DNA of 64,000 bases from Agapanthus africanus. Its lineage: Eukaryota > Streptophyta > Magnoliopsida > Asparagales > Amaryllidaceae. The stretch is taken from the NCBI GenBank assembly GCA_030015575.1, contig JASDDO010000001.1, positions 138,031,988 to 138,095,987 on the forward strand, in the 5' to 3' direction. Positions 1 to 11,735 of the stretch are shown here, piece after piece. The notes under the pieces are model-generated. The model was given only the letters and a program-made list of their open reading frames with translations, was not told the DNA's origin and made no database searches. The position numbers and the translations under genes are program-made. Within the stretch, counting starts at the first letter, position 1; every line of letters starts with the position of its first letter.

Positions 1-322
1 CCTACGAGCCTCTCTTATATTCTTGATTGTTGATTGGAAATATTATCGAAACACCGATTCTTGATTGTTTATAGTTTCTTGATTCTTGCATAAAGAATAG
101 TGACACTCGAATACAAATCATTCTTGAATCATGTTTTCTTTTATTGTTGCTTAACTTTTCATTTCAAACGTATCAAAATACAAGTGAATCGTGCAATCCC
201 TGTGGACGATCCGCACTCACTACAAACTACATCCGACACCGTAGTTTGATTGCGGTCAAAATATTTTTTGGTTGTGATTTCTTTACAATTTTCTACAAAC
301 ACAACGGAAAATCTATCGATCA
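1..322 (+). repeat. 5' LTR of the Athila element (3'-terminal part only)
   Basis: Matches 9964-10285 base for base apart from one G/A difference near the end. It ends in ATCGATCA, directly before the primer site. The left part of this LTR, about 1.5 kb by comparison with the 3' LTR, lies outside the window. Confidence 0.95.
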
Positions 323-325
323 AAA

Positions 326-343
326 TGGCGCTGTTGCCGGGGA
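326..343 (+). other. Primer binding site, LTR-adjacent copy (mutated)
   Basis: Reads TGGCGCTGTTGCCGGGGA and starts four bases past the LTR end. From family knowledge, TGGCGCCGTTGCC is the tRNA-Asp-type primer site of Athila elements. This copy has one C-to-T change inside the CpG. Confidence 0.8.
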
Positions 344-397
344 CATTTTGATTAGATACACTTTTAAATAATCACCAAGAAAAACTTTCAATCAAAA

Positions 398-415
398 TGG
401 CGCCGTTGCCGGGGA
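398..415 (+). other. Second, intact primer-binding-site copy
   Basis: TGGCGCCGTTGCCGGGGA, a perfect copy 72 bp downstream of the first. The six bases CAATCA just before the AAA spacer also copy the LTR terminus, so an LTR-end plus PBS segment is duplicated here. Either copy could have primed minus-strand synthesis. Confidence 0.75.
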
Positions 416-1501
416 TCGCGCGCTAATTCATTTACATTTTTAGTTTGAAGTGAAAGAATTATTACATTTTACTTCTTGAAATCAAAATTCGTACAAACTC
501 TTATACGTGTGTTGTGAATTGATTGCAAGGTGATCTGGAGCATTCTGTGCTGTGGAAAAAATTATTTGGGATATATCAGAGAATAGAGGGAAGCAACAGG
601 AGCTTCCTGAAGAAAATTTGTGCACTGATTCCATCATCAAGCCGCGGATCAGCGGTCTTAACGTGCCTATTGCGGCGGAACCGCCGCAGTCTTGGGTGAT
701 CACTATGCAATATTTCTGCAGGTGATTTCTACCTCTCTCCCCTCTTCTCTTTTAGCTCCAACTAACACTTTGCTGCAGGATTCTTTGCAAATAATCGCAG
801 CGCGCAAAAGCAAAATTAAAATTGTGTGTGATTTTGATTTCTTGGTTGTTTGCATTCTAATACGGAAATTTAAGGGGCACGGCCAAATCCAAATTAGGTG
901 GGGATTTCATTACCCTTCCTAGGCCCCGAAAATCACAAAACTTGCATCCGCATTACCCTCACTAATTAAAAGAAATCTAGAGAAGACTCTAAGGACTGTC
1001 ACGCTCAATTAGGACAAGAGAAGGCCGTGGGTAATTCATTGCTTATCCGCGTTTTCTTATGGTGCCTAAGGCGAGTGTGTCTAAGGCTAGTGGTTTTTAA
1101 TTAGGCCCACTACTTACGTAGTGGAGTACCTTCCCACTTACCTGGCACTTATCCGGCCACAGGGGGACAAAGAGGCAGTGGAGGATTGATCCTGCGACTT
1201 GTCTTTTGGCAGTTAGGAGCGGTCTAGAGCCGGACCTAGGTGACCACTAGATTCTAGGGTTGTGTGCTGCATTTGTTTTGTCGCATCATTTTTTCAAAAA
1301 TCCGTCCCTTTTTCAAAAGCAAACACCGCATTCATTTACCCCTAATTATAAGCCAACGCTGCCACTTGTACTAACCCATTTTAGTGCAAGATAGGCTGGA
1401 CACGGGATTCTAGTGCCCGTTTAGTCCGCGTACCCTTTATCGACTCCGAAGTCGATATTTCTCCATTTATCTTTCCTTTACCCACTACCACACCCACTCC
1501 G
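416..1501 (+). other. Athila 5' leader, non-coding
   Basis: About 1.1 kb between the primer site and the gag ATG, with no credible frame. It contains a GC-rich palindrome at 671-688 (TGCGGCGG, AA, CCGCCGCA) and a related CCGCGG...AGCGG segment just upstream near 643-657. The palindrome could form a leader RNA hairpin like those in the Angela-type leaders of this window. No other signal is evident. Confidence 0.6.
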
Positions 1502-4500
1502 ATGGATCCGAATCCATCAAACTTCTTTAACCCTAATCTGCCGCCGTCCGTTGGTGCGTAGAATCCTCCCCACATTTCTCTCCAGGAAAGATGCTATCCA
1601 CATAGAGGTCCTCTTTAGACCTGCTTATCCACACCACCAGCCAATAGGGATAACTTTGAGATTAAGCCCCAGTATATCAATCTTTTACCCAAATACCACG
1701 GACTCGAGACTGAGGACGCTTACGTTTTCATTACCAAATTTGAAAACGTATGCGCAATGATGGGTACGTCACAACTTTCAGTGGATGCTATGCGTCTACG
1801 ACTTCTTCCATTTACTTTGTGCGATATAGCCGAGAAGTGGCTATACAACACTACCGCACACTCTATTACAAATTGGGAAGAATTCGTCGCTGCATTCCTT
1901 AAGAAATTTTACCCAATCCAAAAGACGGCTCGAATCCGTAGCGAACTGAACCAATTTGCCCAGCTCCCTGCTGAACCATTCTCTAAATACTTTGAACGTT
2001 TCAAGGATCTATTGGTTCAATGTCCTCATCACGGCATCCCGAGATGGGAGCTTTGCCGAATCATATATGAGGGCAGTAACCCTAACACTAAACAGAGCCT
2101 TGAAAACATGTGTCAAGGTACATTTATGACTAAGGATGATGGGGAAGCCTGGCGATACTTAGAAGAGTTCGTTGAAAAATCACTACTTTGGGAGAGTGGA
2201 ACCCAACCATTGAATAGGGGTGGCGTACACCAAATAGATGTGTCCATAGGTGTTCGAGCTGAAATGGCAGCAATGCAAAAGAAGCTCGACGCTATGGAAC
2301 ACAAATTTGCAGCTGCCTCCCTAAACCCAGTGTCACTCCCCAAAACTGTTTGTGGGTGCTGTTCTGATCCGTCTCATTTAACGGAAGAATGTCCATTAAA
2401 CTCTGCGTTTCAAGGTCATGAGCATTCTAATGCCGCATTTCAAAGACCTCGAAATGATCCATATTCTTCCACGTACAATCAGGGTTGGAGGAACCACCCG
2501 AATTTTGCTTGGAACCAAAATCAATCTCAAAACACGGTTCCAAACACGAATCAATTTCAAAGGGCTCTTCCTCCACCACAACAGCAACCCCTTCAACTCA
2601 CTCAGCACCCCTATCAGTCACAAAATTTCCAAAACCAGGGCAACACTCCTGCACAGTCTAATCCTATGCAGTCCTGTTCTGACGAGTTCTCTCAATTCAC
2701 TCAAACCATGAAATCGCTTTTTTCAAATTTCATGGACGTTTCAACTGAGGTTAGATCTTCCGTCAGTGAGATAAAGAAAAACTCAGCGTCCCAAGCTGAG
2801 AGTATCAAATCGATGGAAGCTGAAATCGCACGCCTTAAAGCCGAAATGAGTGCGAGAGAAAAAGGGAAACTTCCCTCTCAACCCCTACAGAATCCTGGGC
2901 ATTACAATGTAAATTCCATTACAACGTTGAGATCGGGAAGAGTGCTGAATAATAATGTCGGGGAAGATATTGATAATACTGAAAATCATATCAACACCCC
3001 GGCTGAGACCTTTCCACATACACACACTTCTCCTTCTGATCCTTCTTCTTCTACCAAACCACCTTCTAGCGAGCCTATTCTCCATTTCCCTTTAGGCTCG
3101 ACACCTTCACCCAATTCTTATAGTTCTCCACAGACGGTCCCCACACCTCCTTTGGGACCTCGTCTACCCCCCTTTCCTTCTCCTATGATGGACCCTGCGC
3201 TTATTGTGAAAGCTCCTTACCCGAACCGGCTAAGGGCTAACAGAACGAGTCCTCATATGGAGAAAATTTTAGAGATGTTCAAACAGGTTAACATCAATAT
3301 CCCTCTCCTAGATGCGATTCAGCAAGTCCCCGCTTATGCGAAAATTCTTAAGGACTTGTGCACTAGGAAGAGGAAGACCCAAGTGCCAAAGAAGGTCTTT
3401 ATGTCTAATAATATCAGCACTGCTTTTATACCCCAGCTTCCAAAGAAAAGAAAGGACCCAGGATGTCCTACAATATCGATTTCGATTGGGGGTAAAAACA
3501 TAAATCGTGCTCTGTTAGACCTTGGCGCAAGTGTTAACCTGCTCCCTTATTCTGTCTATGAGCAATTAGGGATTGGAGAGCTGAAACCTGCTCACTGCAC
3601 TCTCCAGATGGCAGACCGATCTATCACCAAACCAAGGGGTGAATTAGAGGATGTGTTAATAAAGGTCGGGGAATTTGTTTTCCCTGTAGACTTCATTGTG
3701 CTCGACACACATCCTGTAGCAAACCCCCGGGGCCAAATTCCGGTGATTCTAGGTCGTCCTTTCCTTGCCACTTCCAACGCTGTTATAAACTGTAGAAATG
3801 GTTCAATGAACTTATCATTTAGAAATATGACCATTGAACTAAATATCTATAAAGTTGGAAGTCAGCCATCAGAACCCTCTGCTCATATTTTAGATGTGTG
3901 CTCTGTCCATGAGATCGCTCCCGATAGTTGTGGAGCTGAGGATCTTTGCTTTACTGATCTCGATGACATTAGCACATCTCTGTTTGACTTTGCACAAGAT
4001 CTTAGTGAGGACACTTTCTCTACACTTGAGTCCTGCACTTCTGACTTCTCTCCACCCGAGTCTGTATCTTTCACAGGCTCTGAGCTTCTTTGTAGATCCA
4101 AAAATCAATCTATGACCCTTCCTTCTATCATTTCTCCTCCTGAGTTAGATCTCAAAATTTTACCTTCTCACCTGAAATATGCTTATCTAGGTGAGAACGA
4201 GTCATTACCGGTTATCATATCCGCTTCTCTTGCATCAGAGCAAGAGAATGCCCTTTTATCAGTATTGAGATCTAACAAAGAGGCGTTTGGTTGGAGTATG
4301 GCGGACATCAAAGGGATTAGTCCCTTGATAGTTGAACATCATATACATGTGATGGATGATGCCAGACCAACCCGAGAACCACAGAGACGGTTGAATCCCG
4401 TCATGAAGGAGGCGGTCATGAAAGAGATCGTCAAATGCTTAGATAATGGTATTATATACCCCATCTCCGATAGCCAGTGGGTGAGTCCTATACATGTCGT

Positions 4501-7036
4501 TCCTAAGAAATCCGGCATCACATTTATCACAAATGAGGCGAATGAGTTGATTCACACACGCGCCCAAACTGGGTGGCGTGTATGCATCGATTATAGAAAA
4601 CTCAACGCTGCTACGAGGAAAGATCATTTTCCTCTACCATTCATTGATCAGATGCTGGAACGCTTAGCGGGACGACAATACTATTGTTTTATGGACGGAT
4701 ACTCAGGCTATAATCAGGTCCCCATCGCCAAAAAGGATCAAGATAAAACCACTTTTACTTGTCCTTTTGGTACCTTTGCTTACAGTCGCATGCCCTTTGG
4801 GTTATGCAATGCTCCCGCTACCTTTCAGCAGTGTATGATGGGGATATTCTCTGATATGGTGGAGAATTTTCTGGAGATCTTTATGGACGATTTCTCGATT
4901 TTTGGAGACTCTTTTTCTGATTGCCTAGCGAATCTTAACGCTGTTCTTACTCGTTGCAAAGAGAAGAACTTGACTTTAAATTAGGAAAAATGCCATTTTA
5001 TGGTCCAAGAAGGAATAGTCCTTGGACATGTCATTTCACAGAAAGGCATTGAGGTTGACAGAGCTAAAATAGATGTCATTCAAAACCTCCCTCATCCCAA
5101 AAGCATCAAAGATATTCGCTCTTTCCTTGGCCATGCGGGCTTTTATAGGAGATTCATTAAGGACTTTAGCAAAATTGCTAGACCTTTAACACTACTCCTG
5201 GCCAAGGATACGACCTTCCATTTTGACTCGGATTGCGAGACAGCTTTCGACTCACTTAAACACTCACTCACTTCAGCCCCCGTTTTATCATCACCAAACT
5301 GGGACTACCCCTTTGAGCTGATGTGTGACGCATCTGATTTTACAGTAGGTGCAGTCTTAGGACAGCACATCGAAAAGATGCCACACGTGATATACTATGC
5401 AAGTAAGACCCTGAATGATGCGCAAATCAATTATACAACCACCGAGAAAGAGCTTTTAGCGGTTGTATTTGCATTAGAAAAATTCAGGCCTTACTTAATC
5501 GGCTCACCTATAGTTGTGTATACTGACCATTCCGCTTTGAAACATCTTCTGGCGAAGAAAGATGCAAAAGGTCGACTAATACGTTGGATCCTACTGTTAC
5601 AAGAATCTGATCTTGTTATCAAAGATAAGAAAGGATGTGAAAACGTAGTAGCTGACCATCTTTCACGCATCGTTTCTTCCCCTGTGACCCTGCCGATCAA
5701 TGACTCGTTCCCTGATGAACAACTCTTGAGCGTATCCACTGAACCATGGTTCAGGGATATTGTGAACTATCATGCCACGGGACTTATACCGAGCGATTGG
5801 TCAAAACAGGACAAATACCGTTTTCTTTCCCAAGTAAAACACTTTTACTGGGATGAACCCTATTTGTTTAAATATTGTCCTGATCAGATCATTCGCCGGT
5901 GCATCCCAAATGAAGAGTTCAAGAGTGTTCTTTCATTTTGTCATGATCAGGCTTGTGGGGGTCACTTTGGTCCTAGAAAGACAGCGGAAAAGGTTTTGCA
6001 ATGTGGATTTTATTGGCCGACCTTATTCAAGGACGCATTTGAGTATTGCAAAACCTGTACACAATATCAGTATACGGGTAGAATATCCCAGAGGAATGAA
6101 ATGCCTCAGCAACCCATCTTGGTTGTTGAAATATTCGATGTTTGGGGCATAGATTTTATGGGTCCTTTTCCCAACTCCTTTGGGAATTTGTACATATTGC
6201 TGGCGGTTGATTATGTCTCAAAGTGGGTAGAAGCCATTCCATGTCGCACTAATGACAGGAAAGTTGTCATTAAGTTCTTGAAAGAGAATATCTTTTCGCG
6301 ATTTGGACACCCACGCGCTATCATTAGCGATAATGGGACACATTTCTGCAACAGATCTTTCGAGACTCTGATGCGAAAATACTCAATCAACCACCGACTT
6401 TCTACACCCTATCACCCCCAAACAAGCGGGTAGGCTGAAATCTCAAACAGACAAATCAAACTTATCCTGGAGAAAACTGTTGCTAAAAATAGAAAAGACT
6501 GGTCGACCAAATTGACGGATGCTCTTTGGGCATTCAGGACTGCATATAAGACCGACCTAGGAATGTCTCCATATAGGATAGTGTTTGGAAAAGCATGTCA
6601 TTTACCTGTCGAGATAGAGCATAAAGCATTATGGGCTATAAAGGAAATAAATTTTGATCTAAACCTTGCTTGCAACTTTCGGAAGCTGCAACTTAACGAG
6701 CTAAGCGAACTCCGCGATGAAGCTTATGATAATGCTGTAATCACTAAGAATAGGACTAAGGTTTTTCACGATAAAAGCAGTTTAAGGAAAACATTTTTAC
6801 CTGGTCAACAAGTCCTTCTTTATGATTCACGATTACACCTTCATGCGGGTAAGCTTCGATCTCGATGGAAGGGACCTTTTGTTGTGCGGTCTGTATACCC
6901 GCACGGGGCGGTAGAAGTTGAAAATGTTAAAAACGGTACTGTTTTCAAAGTAAATGGACATAGATTAAAGCCGTATTATTCCACTGACCCCACGGAGGAG
7001 CTCTTGTTCTTACAAGAGCCAGTTTATTTGGATTAA
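1502..7036 (+). pseudogene. Athila gag-pol polyprotein, four nonsense codons
   Basis: One continuous frame of about 1845 codons from ATG 1502 (MDPNPSNFF...) to the TAA before 7037, with stops at 1559, 1616, 4982 and 6431 and no frameshift seen. Domains in order: Gag with NFEIKPQYINLLPKYHG, a PHHGIPRWELC motif near 2023-2055 and a CX2CX4HX4C knuckle at 2351-2392; a Pro/Ser-rich linker; protease DLGAS at 3518; reverse transcriptase with FMDD at 4880-4891; RNase H with MCDASDF near 5320; integrase zinc finger near 5930-6070, whose last Cys is Tyr (CTQYQ); integrase core with Asp near 6152, Asp near 6338 and Glu at 6437; then a C-terminal region. The 4982 stop sits where the family has Trp (TGG to TAG) and the 6431 stop where it has Gln (CAG to TAG); both fit cytosine deamination. 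Not functional as it stands. Confidence 0.92.
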
Positions 7037-8475
7037 AATTCCTCCGTCTCACCTTCATATCCAGTATATCATTGCATCATTTTTTGAATGAAGGTGAGTG
7101 AAAGATAAGTTTGGGGGAAGTTCTTCACTTATATATTTTGCCCCCACTAATAATTCCCCCCAGATTTACAGGTTTTATAGATATAGCTGTCGGCAACAGT
7201 GAGGACACTGTTGAAAACAAGTTTGGGGGAGGTTTGTGCTTATTTTCGCATCATTTGCATATCATCTGCATAAGCACAAAACATTTCTTTAAAAATCTTT
7301 AAAAAAAAAAATTGAAAAATTTTCAAAACCCATAAAAATTTAAAATTTTTCAAATATAAAAATAATTTTAATATTTACACCTTTTTGTATATAAATAAGA
7401 TAATGAAAGTTTAGATAGTGAAAAATTACATCCATGAGATTAGAAAATTTTTAGAAAACTAAGAAAATTAGAAGTTTTCTTATACGAACTGGTAATAAGT
7501 AGTTATGAGCCGTTGTCCCAAGGGTTAGTAAGATGAAGGACGTCACTAATCTGAGGATAAAAATAAGTCTGAAAAATAGTTTCTATTCTGGAAGCCAAAC
7601 ATTTTGAACGTTGCTACCCTGCTATTCGCACTTACACACGTCTTGAAGCCTGGGATAGTAGAGGATACCTTGAAATGCTCTTGTCTTAAAACCAAAAGTA
7701 TGAAAAAAATGAAGAAAGTGGTGAGAAAAATGGACACTGGTCTTGTTATCACCGAGGGAAATAAAAAATATATAGCGAGGGTGCCTCTTCATCTAGTGCC
7801 CTAAGGCCAACTGGTCTGGGAGTCACTGCTATACCTAAGGTGGTGCAAGATTAGGAAAATACACCAAATAAGCAAGCACATGAGTAATCGGTCGGTTAGT
7901 ACCTCAAGAAGTATTAACGGTCGCATGAAAGTGTGTGAGCTCATCGAAAAAAAAATAAAAAAAATAAAATAAATACTGAGGTTGATGGGCAAGAGTATGA
8001 TAGCTTGAATTGAATTCTCCGGGTGTAGGGATGTCTTTACACACACGCAGGGTTATATGATCGATGTTTGGAAGAAAGATAGGAATGAAGAATAAGATGA
8101 TGTTTTATTGAGGGAGGACGTGATTTCTGACATCTTTTCATGACCATTAAGATAGGGCTCATGACAACCGAAAAGCTAGCTTAGTTGGAAACCCTAATTT
8201 TCAAAGCTTTTCTTTTATGATTCTTTTCTTTAAATGTAATATTCATGATCTTACTTTTATTATTGAATTTTGTGGGTGCAATCCGCTGAAAACCCTCAGG
8301 AGACAACACTCCTCCTACTAGGGACACCTAGAGGTTTAAAGGCTTGTTGCACGTACTCAGTGCAATCGTGTTGCCTACGAAAGTGTGCTAGTTAGTTTTT
8401 CTCTTTCTTTATTTTCTCCTTCTCTTTTTAATAAAACATTCGCTCGAGACGATCGAAATTAAGTTTGGGGGTATT
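7037..8475 (+). other. Athila 3' non-coding region with repeated polypurine tracts
   Basis: AT-rich and without a credible frame; the env-like ORF of some Athila elements is absent. AAGTTTGGGGG tracts occur at 7107-7120, 7219-7232 and 8461-8472. Only the last sits against the 3' LTR and is the functional-position polypurine tract. An A/T run of about 80 bp lies near 7300-7380. Confidence 0.7.
8461..8475 (+). other. Polypurine tract of the Athila element
   Basis: AAGTTTGGGGGTATT lies immediately before the LTR start at 8476. Position and composition fit the plus-strand primer. Confidence 0.8.
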
Positions 8476-8864
8476 TGATCAGTCGAAAATATTGCATATT
8501 TTAACCGGCAATTTCCCTATCATCTGCATTCATATAGAAGTGTTCGGTATCCGTATTTCACATATTAGCAAATCTATCATAAAATATCGGATTACATGTA
8601 TTCGACCTTAAAACCGGCATTTCTAGGGAAATTGACTGCATTTCATCATATGGCATATTTTCTATATCTTGCAACCCGTGTTTCGAAGTCTGTGCAGGAA
8701 AAGAAGCTTGCTCGATCATTACATCGCTCGAAAGATACGTAAACTCACTAAATACAAATCTGGTACTAATCCAAAGGAGCAATCACAATTCAGCATATCA
8801 TAGAAAAGCCCAAACTCCAGTACAAAGCTTCACCAGAAAGAACAAAGCCCAAGCCTCCTCCATG

Positions 8865-8911
8865 GCCGCGGATCCGCGGCATGGGCTTGCTCAGGCCGCG
8901 GATCCGCGGTG
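8865..8911 (+). repeat. Pair of GC palindromes in the Athila LTR
   Basis: GCCGCGGATCCGCGGC at 8865-8880 is followed about 16 bp later by a second near-identical CCGCGGATCCGCGG. Both are self-complementary around GGATCC and rich in CpG and CHG sites. Similar words occur in other element families here. Confidence 0.7.
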
Positions 8912-9173
8912 GGTCCAAAGGTTCAAGCTCCCAAATTTGCACCAGAATTCCTGTATCAGCTCCTACAGTTCAGAAATGCATAACATCTTCCAGAAGACTC
9001 CAGATATTTCTACCAGATCAGCAAACACCTTGAGTTTCACTAAACTAGCCTAATCATTCTAGAACTTTCCCTAAACCCTAGCTTAAACCCTAAGCTAGTT
9101 CCTAACAAACTCTTTCAACAAACTTTGGGAGGGAAACTTCTAATTCAAACCTAAACCTAGGGTTTGGGAGCTC

Positions 9174-9181
9174 TATAAATA
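9174..9181 (+). promoter_or_regulatory. TATA box of the Athila LTR
   Basis: TATAAATA in the context CTCTATAAATAAGACC, about 700 bp into the LTR. Transcription would be expected to begin some 30 bp downstream, which would define the start of R. Confidence 0.7.
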
Positions 9182-9506
9182 AGACCCTAGGCTCATTATT
9201 CCACATGATTCAACCTTGGGAATTATTCATCCAAATAGTGAATCTATCCCTTTCTTCATCTCCCTCTTCCTCAAGTTTAGTGAGAGAGCTTGTAGGAAAC
9301 CCTAACCCTAATTCCAATTGAAATCAAGAATCCCGAGTACCCATTAAGCAAGAAGCCTTACAACCTTTAGGAGCGGAGCCGATCTTCAACGGAGCAAGCG
9401 ATCCGAAGCCGATCCACGACTCACGAAGCCGAGCGACGCCCGATCAACGATCTAGATTCTTCTTCTTGTAGTTCTTGAAGCAAATGTAATCAAAATTGTT
9501 GAGATA

Positions 9507-9512
9507 AATAAA
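9507..9512 (+). terminator. Candidate poly(A) signal of the Athila LTR
   Basis: AATAAA in GAGATAAATAAAGG, about 330 bp downstream of the TATA box; a plausible end-of-R signal. Confidence 0.5.
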
Positions 9513-10285
9513 GGTGATATTCTTTTATCTTGCTTTCTTTAATTTCTGCATCATGAATTCTTTACAATTAGTAAATCTTTTCTGTGTTGTGATGTGTGAA
9601 TAAAACTCCGCTTGTTAAGGAGTCGAAACGATCTTTAGTATGATGATGTAACAAATTTGCAATCGATTCTTGAATCCCACGAGTTTGTAAAACCTAGCAA
9701 GTTCAAGAATCGACGACCCAATTCGTTGCGATGCTTTCTTGATCGACATCGCTCGAGATTGGGGAGTTCCGATCGTTTCTTGAAATTGCTAGAGGCTAGA
9801 ATATAAATGGTATCCTCGAAAGAACAAGGGTTAAGAGATGAAACCCTAATTTCATCAAGAAAGCCCTAACTCTCGTCTATCACCATTGATCTAGTATCAA
9901 TTCTTCGAAGGACAAGAACACGAAACCTTTTAGATTACATCACGTCTAAAGATCCGATCGATTCCTACGAGCCTCTCTTATATTCTTGATTGTTGATTGG
10001 AAATATTATCGAAACACCGATTCTTGATTGTTTATAGTTTCTTGATTCTTGCATAAAGAATAGTGACACTCGAATACAAATCATTCTTGAATCATGTTTT
10101 CTTTTATTGTTGCTTAACTTTTCATTTCAAACGTATCAAAATACAAGTGAATCGTGCAATCCCTGTGGACGATCCGCACTCACTACAAACTACATCCGAC
10201 ACCGTAGTTTGATTGCGGTCAAAATATTTTTTGGTTGTGATTTCTTTACAATTTTCTACAAACACAACGGAAAATCTATCAATCA

Positions 10286-11735
10286 AGTCGTGCAAACAGG
10301 TTTTAGTTGGGTACAGTCCCGAGCCACATGGAGGGAAGTGAGCGGATCGGCAGGGGATTCGTCTCTCCCGGTATTGGGGGTGAGATTGTGTTGTGTCTAA
10401 GAGAGCCATTACACTAAGTCTTTGGCCAAGGCAGGTGAGAATTACTGGTAAGTATTCCAGTAGTTTCTCAGGGTATTCAGGGCTAATCTCCGACATGACG
10501 TATACCGCTATTAGGGAACTGACGTTACCATCCCCCTAAGCCCGATATGCGATGTTCATAGACGAACGGACCGAACTATATGTATATTGTCACTGATAGG
10601 CTCAGTAGGGTTCCAGGATGAGTTCGCTCATCAGCTTCCCTTTCGGTCAGTACATGGGCAGCCGTTACGCACTGCTAGTGCCGCTGACGAGCTTGTGGTT
10701 AAACCCACCGCCAGGGTACTGACGAGTCTTTAGAGTCCCCCACAGATAGTTTCCCAAGTCCGGATGAAACATTGTAGGGGTCGTATGGTTTTATGGCAGG
10801 GTTCGAAAATGCACGTGAACTTGTGTACGTGTCATATTTCGGACAGATAATACTGGTGGGCTTTGATTTAAGCCGGATCCAAGTATTATATTGAGTCGGA
10901 ATATTTTAGTCTCTCGTATTCGTATTCGGTCGGAATACGGATACAGGTATGTATATACAGGTGAGGGGTATTCTCGTAATCCATTACGAGAATATTTTAG
11001 AAGATGCATTTCTTTTTGGGATAATCATTTTGGTTTAAATGATTAATATTTTGGAAAGTGTGACTCATTCTTGGTGACATATTTCTTCTAGCATGTTCAT
11101 TAGTGACTCATGCTAATGAGTCACTAAGTGAGTCATGATAGAATTAATTGTGTTTTGTTTTGTGTATAGATATTTTAGGGTTTGTGGAAATATTTTTGGG
11201 AGATATTTTTTTGAGATATTTTCTTTACACAAACCATATATATCCACTCACAAAAGAAATCACAACAAGTGATTATGCTTGAATTCTTGCTCCCTTGATA
11301 GTTTTCTTGAGTTCACAATTTCCATCTCTAAGCATCTTCTTCAACCTCCACCCTAACCCTCTCATGTGATGAGAACCCTAGGGTGTTTGAGACAAAGTAT
11401 TATACTCATTCTCTACTTCATCTTGGACATGTCGATTAGTATACTTCATGTCCGAGTTGCCTCGGTAAAGAGGCGGGAGCCCGTTTAAAGATCCATTGAC
11501 GTGGTGCGACCTCGACGAGGAGACAGGAGATCGGAGTTGTCGCGAGGAGCGTGGGATGATGGCTAAAGACCGAAGGACTCGGATCGATCGGTATAGCCTT
11601 TCTACCTCTTTTCAGTTTGTTAGTTTAGCGTTAATGGCAAGATCCGGGTTATAGTATGCGATACACCAGTTATAAAAGTTTTTGTTCCGCGTTTAGCGTC
11701 AGGATGACGGCCGGGGCGCTACCGTAGACTTACAC
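10286..11735 (+). repeat. Angela-type LTR remnant (subfamily as in the 42052 solo LTR)
   Basis: Opens inside the LTR at TCGTGCAAACAGG and runs parallel to about 42645-44030 of the solo LTR, sharing for example GTCGTATGGTTTTA and TTTAAGCCGGATCC. The LTR 3' end and primer site are not found. Sequence from about 11749 matches a point in E3's leader some 1.15 kb past its primer site, so the junction near 11735 looks like a deletion or recombination point. Confidence 0.7.

Larger units (their letters stand above)
1..10285 (+). mobile_element. Athila-type Ty3/gypsy LTR retrotransposon, 5' LTR truncated by window edge
   Basis: The first 322 bases recur at 9964-10285, so they are the tail of the 5' LTR and the end of the 3' LTR. 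In order: LTR tail, primer site of the TGGCGCCGTTGCC class, 1.1 kb leader, a single-frame gag-PR-RT-RH-INT region, a 1.4 kb non-coding tail, a polypurine tract and the full 3' LTR. The integrase core reads [13 protein letters not shown], the RT box is FMDD and the protease centre is DLGA, all Athila-like from family knowledge. There is no env-like frame. Only one difference (base 319 versus 10282) was seen over the 322 bases shared by the LTRs, so the insertion is young. The right flank from 10286 is the inside of an Angela-type LTR, so Athila jumped into that LTR. The left flank lies outside the window, so the target duplication (probably AGTCG, 10286-10290) cannot be confirmed. Confidence 0.93.
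8476..10285 (+). repeat. 3' LTR of the Athila element (1810 bp)
   Basis: Starts TGATCAGTCG after the polypurine tract and ends ATCAATCA, giving TGAT...ATCA termini. The end is fixed by the copy at 1-322 and by the change to unrelated sequence at 10286; the start is inferred from the tract and the TG. It contains a TATA box, a poly(A) signal and two GC palindromes. Confidence 0.88.

Noticed and set aside
7037..8460. An env-like gene in the Athila element
   Set aside because: The region is short, AT-rich and lacks any long frame or membrane-type protein.
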